Assembly (NCBI GenBank): GCA_022824185.1
Contig: JAJEAU010000016.1
Location: 46,768-110,767, forward strand
DNA length: 64,000 nucleotides
DNA from: Dehalococcoidia bacterium
GTDB taxonomy: Bacteria > Chloroflexota > Dehalococcoidia > Lucifugimonadales > Lucifugimonadaceae
Direction: 5' to 3'
Shown: positions 8,422 through 17,422 of the stretch, one piece after another
How positions within the stretch are numbered: the stretch's first letter is position 1
How the letters are laid out: each line of letters opens with the position of its first letter
Notes under the pieces: generated by a model
The model's input: only the letters and a program-made list of their open reading frames with translations
Database searches by the model: none
Told to the model about the DNA's origin: nothing
Made by a program: the position numbers and the translations under genes

Positions 8422-9513
8422 TTACGGGAGGAGGGATTCGGGGCCGATTGTTAGGTTGTTTGGTGGGCTGGCGCCGAAGGCTATTGCGGCCATGCCTTGG
8501 GTGATGTCGGAGATGGTGCCTGGGTTGGTGGTGATGATGTTGGAGTCTTCGTTTGCGGTTAGGCGGAGGGTGCCTTGGGTTGTTTCTACGGAGATTTGTT
8601 GATCGTCAATTTCGGCGATTGTGCCGTCAATGACTGAGATATTCGTGGTCGTGTCGCCTGCTCCGCGGGCACCAACGACTGTGCCCCTGAATCCTCCATA
8701 ACCGCTGCTTTGGGGCAGTTGATCTGATAAGACATTGAGGTTGAGGATGAAGATTCGGCCGCCCTCGCCTCTTTGGACGGTTCCGGCTACGTTTGTGCCC
8801 ACGGAGAGGTCGGCGGGGGTTAGTTGGGTGATGACGTTGATGTTGGTATCGTCGGTGACTTCGATGTCGGTGGATAGGCCGCTGTCGTCGTTGTGGTCGA
8901 TGGTGACGGTTGAGCCGGAGATAGCGGAGATTGTGCCTTGGGTTGGAGGAGCGCCGAAACCTCTGCCCTGCCCGCCGCCGGGGACTTCGATGCCGGCTTC
9001 GGCGAGGAGTTCCTGCATGAGTTCTTGCATACGGGCTTGATCCTGTTGAGTGATGTTGCCTGATTGGGCTTTTTGCATGAGTTCGGCGAGTTCGGGGTTT
9101 TCGGCTATGGCTTCCTGGATGGCCTGGAAGTTGGCGGCACCGGGTCCGGCGCCGTCGAACCTGCCGCCGCGACCATCTCGGGTGGCTGGTGCGCCTTGTA
9201 CGCTCTCGGTGGCCGGGTCGGTGATTGTGGTGGTTTGGGTTTCGGCCTCTGGCTCAGGGGGTTCGTCTTGGGATGAGCTGACTTCCGGGGCTTTGGTTGG
9301 TTCAGCCGGTTCTGCGGTGGGCGTTGGTTGGGCGGTTTCGCGGGAAAGGGCCTCGTTGCGAGTTGAAGGCGTGGGGAGATCAGATTGGGAGGCCACGGGG
9401 ACGGTTTCTTCGGAGGTATCGTCAGAAGGTCCGAGGACTAGGATCGCGACGGCGGCGATTGCGATGCCGATGATGACGGCGGCGGTCAGGAGGATTGCGA
9501 AGGGGTTTTTCAT
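8422..9513 (-). CDS. Membrane-anchored beta-rich protein of the exporter operon (DUF5666-like)
   Basis: 363 residues. One N-terminal membrane anchor (residues about 5-28) is followed by a Pro/Thr/Glu-rich linker to about residue 105 and a helical stretch with ELMQKAQSGNITQQDQ. Two copies of a small beta domain then follow, each built on 'GTI..I....I.V.T..G...' (GTISAISGSTVTID and GTIAEIDDQQISVE). The second half resembles DUF5666-type OB-like repeats. It is the last gene of the adaptor-ATPase-permease operon, 16 bp after the permease, so it may be an accessory or substrate of that exporter. Function is unknown. Confidence 0.7.
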   Translation of the reverse strand: MKNPFAILLTAAVIIGIAIAAVAILVLGPSDDTSEETVPVASQSDLPTPSTRNEALSRETAQPTPTAEPAEPTKAPEVSSSQDEPPEPEAETQTTTITDPATESVQGAPATRDGRGGRFDGAGPGAANFQAIQEAIAENPELAELMQKAQSGNITQQDQARMQELMQELLAEAGIEVPGGGQGRGFGAPPTQGTISAISGSTVTIDHNDDSGLSTDIEVTDDTNINVITQLTPADLSVGTNVAGTVQRGEGGRIFILNLNVLSDQLPQSSGYGGFRGTVVGARGAGDTTTNISVIDGTIAEIDDQQISVETTQGTLRLTANEDSNIITTNPGTISDITQGMAAIAFGASPPNNLTIGPESLLP

Positions 9514-9529
9514 GTGAGGGTGGCTCTGG

Positions 9530-10729
9530 TTATTCGTATCTGAGGGCTTCGATGGGGTTTAGGCGGGCGGCTCTTACTGCGGGGTAGATGCCGAAGAAGA
9601 GGCCGACGGCTACGGATACGATGAGGGCGATGAGCGGGATGTCGTTGGTCACTCGGGTGTTCCACTCTGCGCCAATGAGGAAGCGTCCGTCGATGACGGT
9701 TGCGAGGGTGATGCCTGCGACGACTCCGATGATTCCGCCGCCAAAGGTGAGGAATACGGCTTCGGTGACGAACTGGGCGACGATGTCGCGTCGTTTTGCG
9801 CCCATGGCTTGTCGGATGCCGATCTCACGGGTGCGCTCGGTTACGGATACGAGCATGATGTTCATGATTCCGATGCCGCCGACGAGGAGCGAGATTCCTG
9901 CCACTGCACCTAGGAAGACTACGAGGGTCTGGTTGGTCTCTTCAAACGTGTCAAGGATCTCTTGCTGGTTGAAGACGGTGAAGTCGTCGGCGTCGGTGAG
10001 ACGGTGGCTCAATCGGAGGACGGTCTCGATCTCCTCGATGGCTTGGTCTACCGAATCGACGTCGCTGGCTTGGACCGAGATCTGTTCGACGCTGATGTTG
10101 CCGCCGGGGATGCGCTGTCCGGATAGGCGGTAGTAGGCGGTTGTGATGGGGATCAAGGCTTGGTCGTCCATAGAACCGAAGCCGGTTTGGGATGCGAGGA
10201 CGCCGACGACTCGGAACCGTCGACCATTGATGCGGACTTCTGCGTTAGTCGGGTCTTGGTTTCCGAAGAGGTCTTCGGAGATTTGGGATCCGAGGACGAC
10301 GACTTCGGCGCGTGATTCGACGTGGGGTGCTCCGATAAAGGTGCCGGTCGCCATTTCGAGGTTGCGGACCTGCAGGAACTCGGGGGTTACGCCGTTGACG
10401 GGTGCTTGTGTGGTGTTGTTATTGATGTGGATGGTGCCGAAGGTGCCGATTTGTGGGGCGACGGCTTTGATGGAGGGGGTGTACAGCGGGTCTCCGAGGG
10501 CGTCGACGTCGGCGAGAGTCAGTGGTGCGCCGGTCGGGACGACGGTCAGGAGGTTGCTTCCGAGACCTTGTATCAGCTCGGTTATGCGGTCTGTGGAGCC
10601 TCGTCCGATGGACATTAGGGTGATGACGGAGCATACGCCGAGGACGATGCCTAGTAGGGCGAGGGCCGCGCGGAGTCGGTTGGATGAGAGGGAGTAGAGG
10701 GAGGTTCGGATTATGTCTAGGGGGGACAT
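9530..10729 (-). CDS. MacB-type ABC transporter permease (FtsX fold)
   Basis: 399 residues beginning MSPLDIIRTSLYSLSSNRLRAALALLGIVLG. The first transmembrane helix is followed by a large extracytoplasmic MacB-core-like domain (residues about 45-260), then three C-terminal helices. Family signatures are SVTERTREIGIRQAMGAKRRDI and the ending PAVRAARLNPIEALRYE. It lies 9 bp downstream of the ATPase gene. With that ATPase and the adaptor it should form a mechanotransmission-type exporter. The substrate (peptide, lipid or drug) is unknown. Confidence 0.92.
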   Translation of the reverse strand: MSPLDIIRTSLYSLSSNRLRAALALLGIVLGVCSVITLMSIGRGSTDRITELIQGLGSNLLTVVPTGAPLTLADVDALGDPLYTPSIKAVAPQIGTFGTIHINNNTTQAPVNGVTPEFLQVRNLEMATGTFIGAPHVESRAEVVVLGSQISEDLFGNQDPTNAEVRINGRRFRVVGVLASQTGFGSMDDQALIPITTAYYRLSGQRIPGGNISVEQISVQASDVDSVDQAIEEIETVLRLSHRLTDADDFTVFNQQEILDTFEETNQTLVVFLGAVAGISLLVGGIGIMNIMLVSVTERTREIGIRQAMGAKRRDIVAQFVTEAVFLTFGGGIIGVVAGITLATVIDGRFLIGAEWNTRVTNDIPLIALIVSVAVGLFFGIYPAVRAARLNPIEALRYE

Positions 10730-10738
10730 TGTTGGGGT

Positions 10739-11608
10739 TCAGTCTGAGCGGTGATCTCCGACAGCGACTGTCGCAGAACCTTGGATGTCGCCGGCATCAA
10801 CCTTGCCCCTCGGCTCCACCCGCATGCCCCTGCGATCTCGCTTCGCTCGCTCGCGTCCCCTTTCGCCACCGAAAGGGGACGATTCGTCCGCACTACGCGC
10901 CCCATTTGGTTCGTCGGCGATGATGTGGCCGTCGGATAGGGTTATGACGCGGTCGGCTCTTGCGGCTACGTCTTGTTCGTGGGTTACTACGATTACGGTG
11001 ATGCCGTTTTGGTGGTTTAGGTCGGAGATGATGTTTAGGATTTCGGCGGTGTTGGAGGTGTCTAGGTTTCCGGTGGGTTCGTCGGCTAGGAGGACGGAGG
11101 GTTCTTTGACGAGTGCTCGTGCGATGCCGACGCGCTGTTGCTGGCCGCCGGAGAGTTCGGTTGGTCGGTGGTCCATGCGGTCGGCGAGGTTTACGAGTTC
11201 GAGGGCGTTTTCGGCGCGTTGGCGTCGGTTTGGCCAGTGGCCGTACATCATGGGTAGTTCGACGTTTGCGAGGGCCGTTAGACGCGGGAGAAGGTTGTGG
11301 GTCTGGAAGACGAAGCCGACTTTTCGGCTGCGGATGTCGGCTAGGCGGTCGTTGGACATCGATTCGACTGCTTGGCCGTCGATTTGGTAAGTGCCTTGGG
11401 TGGGGACGTCTAGGCATCCGATGATGTTCATGAGGGTTGACTTGCCGGAGCCGGATGCGCCCATGATGGCGACGTATTCGCCGTCGCTGATGTCTAGTGA
11501 GACACCATCTAAAGCGCGGACTTGGATGGTTCCGTCGCCCATCTCGTAGATCTTCGTGACGTCGCGGATCTGGATTACGGGGGCGTCGTTGGCGGAAGTT
11601 GCGGGCAT
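10739..11608 (-). CDS. MacB/LolD-type ABC transporter ATP-binding protein with a repeat-derived C-terminus
   Basis: 289 residues. Walker A is GASGSGKSTL, the Q-loop is in VGFVFQTHNLLPRLTA, the ABC signature is LSGGQQQRVGIARAL, Walker B is LLADEPTGNLD, and the switch histidine is in VIVVTHEQD. The normal family end comes at about residue 222 (RVITLSDGHIIADEP). The remaining about 65 residues (SSPFGGERGRERAKRDRRG and beyond) are Arg/Gly-rich. They are encoded across the palindromic repeat at 10854-10881, so they look acquired and not conserved. Middle gene of the exporter operon. Confidence 0.92.
   Translation of the reverse strand: MPATSANDAPVIQIRDVTKIYEMGDGTIQVRALDGVSLDISDGEYVAIMGASGSGKSTLMNIIGCLDVPTQGTYQIDGQAVESMSNDRLADIRSRKVGFVFQTHNLLPRLTALANVELPMMYGHWPNRRQRAENALELVNLADRMDHRPTELSGGQQQRVGIARALVKEPSVLLADEPTGNLDTSNTAEILNIISDLNHQNGITVIVVTHEQDVAARADRVITLSDGHIIADEPNGARSADESSPFGGERGRERAKRDRRGMRVEPRGKVDAGDIQGSATVAVGDHRSD
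10801..10881. repeat. Dispersed palindromic repeat inside the ATPase coding end
   Basis: A 12-bp perfect stem, CGTCCCCTTTCG (10854-10865) and CGAAAGGGGACG (10870-10881), has a 4-base loop. The adjacent GCTTCGCTCGCTCGCG and GCATGCCCCTGCGA blocks parallel the repeat at 63474-63545 when read on the opposite strand. Confidence 0.75.
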
Positions 11609-11618
11609 GGTGTGCGGT

Positions 11619-14600
11619 TTAGTTCCCGCCGCGTGGTGGTCCGCCGCCGAAGGCCCGGATCGCTCCGAACCCGCCGAACTGGCTGGTGTCGGATCCGACT
11701 ACGGTCATGAGTATGGTCTCGCCTTCTGATACGCCGTCTTCGATGACGGTCCAGAAGTCGTCGGAGATGCCGAGGGTCACGCTGCGATGTTGGAGGCTGC
11801 CGTCCTCGTTTGAGATGAGCAGAATCGGGTCGTTGACGGATCCGAAGAGCGCTTGGATGGGGACAAGGAGCTTGTCGGTCTGCTCTCGGATGATCACCTC
11901 TGCGACGGCGCTGAGGCCTTCGGGTAGTTGGGTTCCGGCGGGTTGTTCGGTCTGGATGGTCACTGGGTAGGTGACGACGCCCTGCTCAGATTCGCCGAAG
12001 GTTGCGATGTCGGAGATGTTGCCGATGAGTGGTTCGTCGCCGAGAGCTTCGAGTTCGATGGATGCGGGGTCGCCGACTTGGAGGAACAGGACATCGACTT
12101 CGTCGACGGTGCCGGAGATTTCGACGATCGAGGGGTCGGCGATGACGACGGCCGGGTTGTTGGGGTTGGCGGTTTGGCCTTCTTCAACTGGTATGTTTGC
12201 GATTACGCCGTTGAATGGTGCGATGATCTGTGTGCCTTCGGTTGCGGCGATGGCAGTTGCGAGTTCCTCGCGGGCGGTTGCGACTTCGGCGCGTCGGAGG
12301 GCTACGGTGGCGGGATCGGGGTTGATCAGGGATTTGAGATCATCCTCGGCTGCGTTTAGGTTGGCTCTGGATAGGACGATTTCCTGTCGGGCGAGTTCGA
12401 TGTCGGCTGGATGGGGCGAGATTAGGTCTTGGAAGGCAGTTAGTTTGTCGGCGAGTTCCTGTCTGGCGGAGGCGAGTTCGGATTGGGCGAGCCCGATTTC
12501 GATTTGGTCGCCGTTGACCAGGGCGTTTAGATCGTCGGTTTTGAGTTGGAGGTCGGCTTTGGCTGCGTTGATCTGCTGGTTGAGGACGATTAGGTCGGGG
12601 GATTCGAGTTTTTGGAGTTGGTTGAGGTCGTTGAGGGCTTTGATGACGGCGGTTTCCGCAATCTTCGCGTTGGCGTTGGCGATGGCGATGTCTTCTTCGG
12701 ATGGGCCGGCTTCGATTTCGGCTAGAGAATGCTCGGAGTCGGTGAGGTTGGTCTGGGCGACCTTGAGTGATTCTCGGGCGACTGCCAAGGCCTGTTCGGC
12801 TTCTAGGCGTTGGGATTCGAGTTGGGGTTCTACGCGTTCGAGTTCTTCTAGGAGGGAGTCGCGTTTGTTTTGGGCATCTACGAGCGTGTAGGAGGCGACC
12901 TCGGCTTTGGCGAAGAGGTCTTTGAGGGTTTCGGCGTCGGTTGGGGTCAGTGCTTCTTCGAGTTGTTCTTGGAGGTCTTCGAGTTTGGATTTGGCGTTGT
13001 CGGTGGCGTCTTCGGCGTTGTCGAACTGCTGGGTGTAGTCGAGCATGGCGGTGTCGTATGCCTCGGTCTTGAGGAGGAGGTCGTCCCACGCGTTGTCGAA
13101 ATCGAGGTTGACGCAGGTCAGATTGGCGCTTTGTTCGTCGTCTTCGCAGTTGAAGCGGAGTTGATCGCCGAAGAATTGCGCCCAGTTGGTGGTGACGACT
13201 TCGTCCCAAGGCGTCTGCGGGTTGTCGACGACGTTATTGGCCGGGTCATCTTCGCGTCGGGGGTCGAGTGAACCGTAGAGCGGGAGCGGAGCGAGCAGTT
13301 CGGCGGGGGTGGCACCGATGTCGGCGAAAATCTCTTCTGGGGATGCTCGCCATTCGTAGCTTGAGATGTCCATTCCTAGCCACATGTAGAACATGTCGCG
13401 GTATCTGTTGCGTGCTTCGTAGAGGTCGGATTTGAGGGTCCTTGTTTCGGCGTCGGTCTGGATTTCTAGTCTTCGGAACTGGTTTTGGGCGACTTCGACG
13501 TCTTCCTCGGCTTCAGTGATCTCGGTCCGGAGGTCTGCCACCTCGTCTTCATCGAAGGGTTTTTGGGCGTCGGAAAGTGCTTCTTGAGCGTCGGAATGTG
13601 CGATAGCGGCGGCGGCGAGGTCAGCTTCGGCTTTGGCGATCTCGAGTTTTTTACTGGTGATCTGGTCGCCGGCGTTTTCGGTCGCGTTGTGGAGGTCGAT
13701 TTCGGCGTCGGTTACGGCGGACCTGGCTTCGACAAGGGCTAGTCTGGCTTTGGCGACGTCGAGGTCTGCTTGGGCTCGGGCCGATTCGTCGATGGTGGTT
13801 GTGTCTTCGAGAGTTTCGAGAGCTTCGTTGCGGGATTTGATTGCCTCGGCGACGGTAAGTTCGGCATCGGTGAAGGTGGTGCCGTCGAGGCCTGCGAGAT
13901 CGGTGAGCTCGTCAAGGAGGTCGTCGAGAGTTTGCTCGGCCTCTGCGACGGCGAGTTTTGCGTTTTCGATGACTGATGCAGAGGGGTTTTGGAGATCGGC
14001 GAGCTTATCGGTCGCTTGGTCTACAGCTGCTTTGGCTTCCGCGACGTCTAGTTCGGCGGTTGCGATGTCAGTTGCGGAGGGTTCGATGAGGTTGGCGAGG
14101 GATTCTTCGGCGTCTGTGATGGACTGGTAGGCGGTAAGGACATTGAGGGTTGCTTCGCCGATGGTTTGTTCATCCGGGTTGATGAGTTCGTCAAGATTTT
14201 CTTCGGCATCTTGGAGCGCGACGGATGCGGATTGGAGGTTTTGTCCGGCGGTTACGATGGCCTCGGGTTCGAGTGACATTAGGACATCGCCTCGGGAGAC
14301 GAAGTCGCCGACCTCTACCTCGAAGGCGTCGATAGTCCCCGTTGTTCCGAATGAAAGGCGCTCTCGGTTTGCGTATTCGAGGGTTCCGTTCACCGAGACG
14401 GAGTTGACGAGATCGCCGCGACGGATGGTGAGGAGTTGAGTTTCGGCGTTTTCGGACACTCCGTATTCGGCGAGAACGGAGTCAAACGTTGATTCGCCTC
14501 CGAGGAGATCTTCGGCGTATGGGTAGATGTAGAACGTGCCGACGAAAGCAACTATGGGGACCCCGACGAGGACTGCGGCGGCGATTGCCCATTGCCTGGG

Positions 14601-14897
14601 AGTGATCTCGCCTAAGTTATCGGAGAGCGATTGGCGCAGGTCGTTGAGGAGGCTGGTCATGCGTGAAGACGGTTGGGAGATGGAGGGATCCTGATTGATC
14701 GCCTGAGATTGCGATACGTCCTCTTTGGGTTGCGCGGATGTGTCCGGCGTCGATGATTGGGGAGTCGCGGTTGGTGCGGCGGCTTGGTCTTCGGGGGCGA
14801 TTTGGCCGCGGCGATGTCTTCTGCCGGTCATCAGGAAGAAACCTAGCAGGCCTGCAATCGAGCAGTTAGTCCAGTGGCTTCGCTTGGGGGATGGCAT
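11619..14897 (-). CDS. Giant HlyD/MacA-type membrane-fusion (adaptor) protein
   Basis: 1092 residues against the usual 350-500. A cytoplasmic N-terminal region ends in one membrane helix (residues about 98-122, WAIAAAVLVGVPIVAFVGTF). The first half of a lipoyl domain follows (about 155-205, LTIRRGDLVNSVSVNGTLEY), then an Ala/Glu/Asp-rich coiled coil (about 215-915). The second half-lipoyl is at about 917-960 (IIAPFNGVIANIPVEEGQTA), then beta-barrel and membrane-proximal domains. The coiled coil is broken near 495-615 by a Trp/Tyr-rich segment with two cysteines (FNCEDD...LTCVN). It heads the operon with the ATPase 10 bp downstream. In-frame ATGs at residues 23 and 80 are alternative starts. 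Confidence 0.85.
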   Translation of the reverse strand: MPSPKRSHWTNCSIAGLLGFFLMTGRRHRRGQIAPEDQAAAPTATPQSSTPDTSAQPKEDVSQSQAINQDPSISQPSSRMTSLLNDLRQSLSDNLGEITPRQWAIAAAVLVGVPIVAFVGTFYIYPYAEDLLGGESTFDSVLAEYGVSENAETQLLTIRRGDLVNSVSVNGTLEYANRERLSFGTTGTIDAFEVEVGDFVSRGDVLMSLEPEAIVTAGQNLQSASVALQDAEENLDELINPDEQTIGEATLNVLTAYQSITDAEESLANLIEPSATDIATAELDVAEAKAAVDQATDKLADLQNPSASVIENAKLAVAEAEQTLDDLLDELTDLAGLDGTTFTDAELTVAEAIKSRNEALETLEDTTTIDESARAQADLDVAKARLALVEARSAVTDAEIDLHNATENAGDQITSKKLEIAKAEADLAAAAIAHSDAQEALSDAQKPFDEDEVADLRTEITEAEEDVEVAQNQFRRLEIQTDAETRTLKSDLYEARNRYRDMFYMWLGMDISSYEWRASPEEIFADIGATPAELLAPLPLYGSLDPRREDDPANNVVDNPQTPWDEVVTTNWAQFFGDQLRFNCEDDEQSANLTCVNLDFDNAWDDLLLKTEAYDTAMLDYTQQFDNAEDATDNAKSKLEDLQEQLEEALTPTDAETLKDLFAKAEVASYTLVDAQNKRDSLLEELERVEPQLESQRLEAEQALAVARESLKVAQTNLTDSEHSLAEIEAGPSEEDIAIANANAKIAETAVIKALNDLNQLQKLESPDLIVLNQQINAAKADLQLKTDDLNALVNGDQIEIGLAQSELASARQELADKLTAFQDLISPHPADIELARQEIVLSRANLNAAEDDLKSLINPDPATVALRRAEVATAREELATAIAATEGTQIIAPFNGVIANIPVEEGQTANPNNPAVVIADPSIVEISGTVDEVDVLFLQVGDPASIELEALGDEPLIGNISDIATFGESEQGVVTYPVTIQTEQPAGTQLPEGLSAVAEVIIREQTDKLLVPIQALFGSVNDPILLISNEDGSLQHRSVTLGISDDFWTVIEDGVSEGETILMTVVGSDTSQFGGFGAIRAFGGGPPRGGN

Positions 14898-14970
14898 GAA
14901 AAATGCGTCGGGAACTGGAGATTAGGGTAACCTTATCCGCGCGCGACGGTAATCGGAGAGAGGCATTGCG

Positions 14971-16011
14971 ATGGTAGAGCAGAGACCAGCACGGGACTAC
15001 GATATTCGGTTTGGGCATGGGCTGTTGAAGGCGGACTCGGCCAAATGGGGGCGTTACGTGGTGATAACGACGCCATCAGCTTGGGAGGCGGCGAAGGACG
15101 AGTTGGATCATCCGCCAGCGGGTGTCGGGCTCAACGAGTGGTTGGATCGGGAGCATTTGATCGAAGTGTCGGATTCGCTGCCGGATGATGTTGAGTTGGT
15201 TGTCGGGCTTGGAGCTGGCAGGGCTTTGGACCATGCGAAGCTGGTGGCGCACCGGAAGGATGTTCCGTTAATCCAGGTTCCGACAGTTGTTTCGACGGGT
15301 GCGATCATTCATGGCTTCGTGGCAAATTGGGATGGTCGGCAGATTATCGGGCAGTTGGTGGTGGTGAACTGCGAGTATGTGCTGGTGGATTACGACATCG
15401 TGTTGAAGGCGCCGGAGCGGTTGAACACTGCTGGCCTGGGCGACGTGTTGTGCGGGTACGCGGGGATTTCGGAGTGGCGGCGTTCGGCGGCGTTGGGTAA
15501 GACCGAGCCGGTGGACTCTGAGGTGACGGGGCGTGCCGAGGAGCTGTTTGAGCGGATCATCACCGATTTTCCAGCATCACTGGACGAGGATGGCGAGATG
15601 ACGCCGAGATCTGTGGAGGTCATCATGAACGCGGTTCAAGACCGCGATGATGCTGTGGTTAGGGATGAACGTGCGCCGGGTGCGGACCACTCGTTCTGTT
15701 TTGCGATCGAGATTGCGAACGATAAGTACTGGATCCATGGTGAGACGTGCGCGCTTGGGGCGGTGATCATCGCTTGGCGGACGGATCAGAGTCCCGAGAC
15801 GCTGGTCGGGTGGCTCGACATGTGCAAGGTTCTATGGCGACCTTCGGATCTTGTGATCACGAAGGAGGAGTTCGAGGGCGCGATTGCGGCGTGGCCGAAG
15901 TGGATGGGCGATGGCACTGAAGGCAAGCCGGCATCGCCGTCGATTGTGGTACAGGAGCCGATGACGCAGGAGGAGATGGATGGTTGTTGGGATTGGTTGA
16001 ATTCGAACTAG
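14971..16011 (+). CDS. Iron-containing/glycerol-1-phosphate dehydrogenase-like enzyme
   Basis: 346 residues with the dehydroquinate-synthase-like fold of the group that includes sn-glycerol-1-phosphate dehydrogenase (AraM/EgsA). Features are VVGLGAGRALDHAK (NAD-binding glycine motif plus Asp/Lys), IQVPTVVSTGAIIHGF (phosphate-binding PT..ST), and three likely metal-ligand sites: NTAGLGDVLCGYAG (Asp), APGADHSFCF (His) and WIHGETCALGAVI (His). The C-terminal 40 residues are unusual. In Chloroflexota such a protein need not imply archaeal-type lipids. It is divergent from the exporter operon, with the promoters in 14898-14970. Confidence 0.8.
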   Translation: MVEQRPARDYDIRFGHGLLKADSAKWGRYVVITTPSAWEAAKDELDHPPAGVGLNEWLDREHLIEVSDSLPDDVELVVGLGAGRALDHAKLVAHRKDVPLIQVPTVVSTGAIIHGFVANWDGRQIIGQLVVVNCEYVLVDYDIVLKAPERLNTAGLGDVLCGYAGISEWRRSAALGKTEPVDSEVTGRAEELFERIITDFPASLDEDGEMTPRSVEVIMNAVQDRDDAVVRDERAPGADHSFCFAIEIANDKYWIHGETCALGAVIIAWRTDQSPETLVGWLDMCKVLWRPSDLVITKEEFEGAIAAWPKWMGDGTEGKPASPSIVVQEPMTQEEMDGCWDWLNSN

Positions 16012-16084
16012 ACGATCTGACGAATGAAATAACAGACCTGAAGAGGCCAGTCGCGTTCTTGGCACAGATTTTTGAGAGAACGGA

Positions 16085-16795
16085 ATGACATCTTCACGCT
16101 TTGACAGATTGTCGATCGCAGTCACCGGAACACTGAGCCACTTCACCCGACGGCAAGCAATAGACGCGATCGAAAAACATGGCGGTCGTTTCGCAAAAGG
16201 GGTGTCCACTCAGACGAGTTACCTGGTCGCTGGCTCGGGCGGAGGATCGAAACTTGCCAAGGCAAGGAAACTGAATGTTCCCATCATTGACGAGGACCGT
16301 TTCATTAGTTTGCTAGGAGGCGAATTGGGTGACATCCCCGAGCCCAATGCGCCAACGACTTACGATTTCGAAGCCGAACTTGACACCGTCGTCGAAGGCA
16401 ATGATGGTGTCAGCTTGTGTTCGCAATGTGGCTCCGTGGAGTTGGTCAAATTCACGCACGAATTTGACCAAGACCCGATTTGGGTTTGCGAGGGCACACA
16501 TACGACGGCTGCCCGGCACGTGCTCTACCAATTGGGGTACGAACCAGCAGAGTGGTCGTACAGCGGTAATACACATCGAGTTGGACGAGGTTGCGGCCGC
16601 GACGAGACATCCACCACGGTCTTGGAAGAGGAAGTCACCTGCACAGCCTGCCTAGGTAGACTAGATGGTGCGGTCCATCTCCCAAATGATTCATTCGAAC
16701 CAGTGTGCAATGTCGCCCATATTCACCAGGTTCGGTTGACGATGGATCCGGTCCGTTTGACCTGCCCTACGTGCCGAGAATTTGCGGAACAATGA
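16085..16795 (+). CDS. BRCT-domain protein with a C-terminal Cys-rich region
   Basis: 236 residues. Residues about 6-85 form a stand-alone BRCT domain (LSIAVTGTLSHFTRRQ, IEKHGGRF, TSYLVAG, and a buried Asp-x-x-Phe near EDRF), as at the end of NAD-dependent DNA ligase. After a short linker come paired cysteines in SLCSQCGS, WVCEG, VTCTACLGRL, VCNVA and RLTCPTCREF, which look like zinc ribbons. The protein could bind DNA ends or poly-ADP-ribose-like ligands through BRCT, but no known family of this architecture comes to mind. The stop overlaps the next start (ATGA), so the two are coupled. Confidence 0.7.
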   Translation: MTSSRFDRLSIAVTGTLSHFTRRQAIDAIEKHGGRFAKGVSTQTSYLVAGSGGGSKLAKARKLNVPIIDEDRFISLLGGELGDIPEPNAPTTYDFEAELDTVVEGNDGVSLCSQCGSVELVKFTHEFDQDPIWVCEGTHTTAARHVLYQLGYEPAEWSYSGNTHRVGRGCGRDETSTTVLEEEVTCTACLGRLDGAVHLPNDSFEPVCNVAHIHQVRLTMDPVRLTCPTCREFAEQ

Positions 16796-17337
16796 TGAAC
16801 CCAGATGTAATTCAAAAACCAACGTGCCAGTCGTGCATTTCCGAATTGGTGGAAATGTGGAATGGCAGTCAGCAAATCATGGTCTGCCCTGAACCGCACG
16901 CCGTGGAGACCCGCGATCGATACTCTTCTAGGGGTTTCGTCATGCTAGGCGAGCCACCGCCGATGCACAGAATGTTTGATCGGTGCCGTTATGACGGGCC
17001 TGCTACGTTTTGGGAAGACGACGTGACTTGCTTAAGGTGCCGAGGTTGGCAACAAGCTCAAAAGAAACCTAATGATGATGTCACGCACATTGAAATCAAC
17101 ATGAACGCGCGTCTTCGTAGGGAAGCAGTCGTATGCGCCGTTGATGGCGGAAGGCAAACGAAACGTGGGAACCCAGTCTCGCACACACTGTGCGGAAAAA
17201 CCCTTGACAAGGCTCGCCAGCGAGTGGCTTCACAGGGTCCCCAAAGCGGTTATATCACGCTCGTTTCGTGTCCCAAGTGCTGGGAAAAGCGACCAAAATT
17301 CATCCGCGATGCTGAAGCGAAACTCCTGAACTTTTAG
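16792..17337 (+). CDS. Cys-rich protein of unknown function, coupled to the BRCT gene
   Basis: 181 residues from the ATG at 16792, which overlaps the BRCT stop. Cysteine pairs occur in PTCQSCISE, FDRCRYDG, VTCLRCRGW, LCGKTLDKA and VSCPKCWEK. The block 'C....PATFWEDDVTCLRCRGW' parallels 'C....STTVLEEEVTCTACLGR' of the upstream protein, so the two share a duplicated Cys-rich module. No catalytic motif was seen. It probably acts with the BRCT protein. Confidence 0.6.
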   Translation: MMNPDVIQKPTCQSCISELVEMWNGSQQIMVCPEPHAVETRDRYSSRGFVMLGEPPPMHRMFDRCRYDGPATFWEDDVTCLRCRGWQQAQKKPNDDVTHIEINMNARLRREAVVCAVDGGRQTKRGNPVSHTLCGKTLDKARQRVASQGPQSGYITLVSCPKCWEKRPKFIRDAEAKLLNF

Positions 17338-17422
17338 CTGGCGAAACACCTGTGGTTCGTGCGATGTTCCATTTGCGTGTTTCCAAAAGTAGGTCGGTCC
17401 AATCGATGGCAAAATGATTTAG

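Noticed and set aside
12340..13209. Long Arg/Gln-rich frame within the adaptor gene
   Set aside because: Same-strand shadow of a repetitive coiled-coil gene with no domain.
16593..16600. GCGGCCGC octamer as a meaningful site
   Set aside because: One NotI octamer within a BRCT gene is plausible by chance; used only as context for the NotI-like gene.
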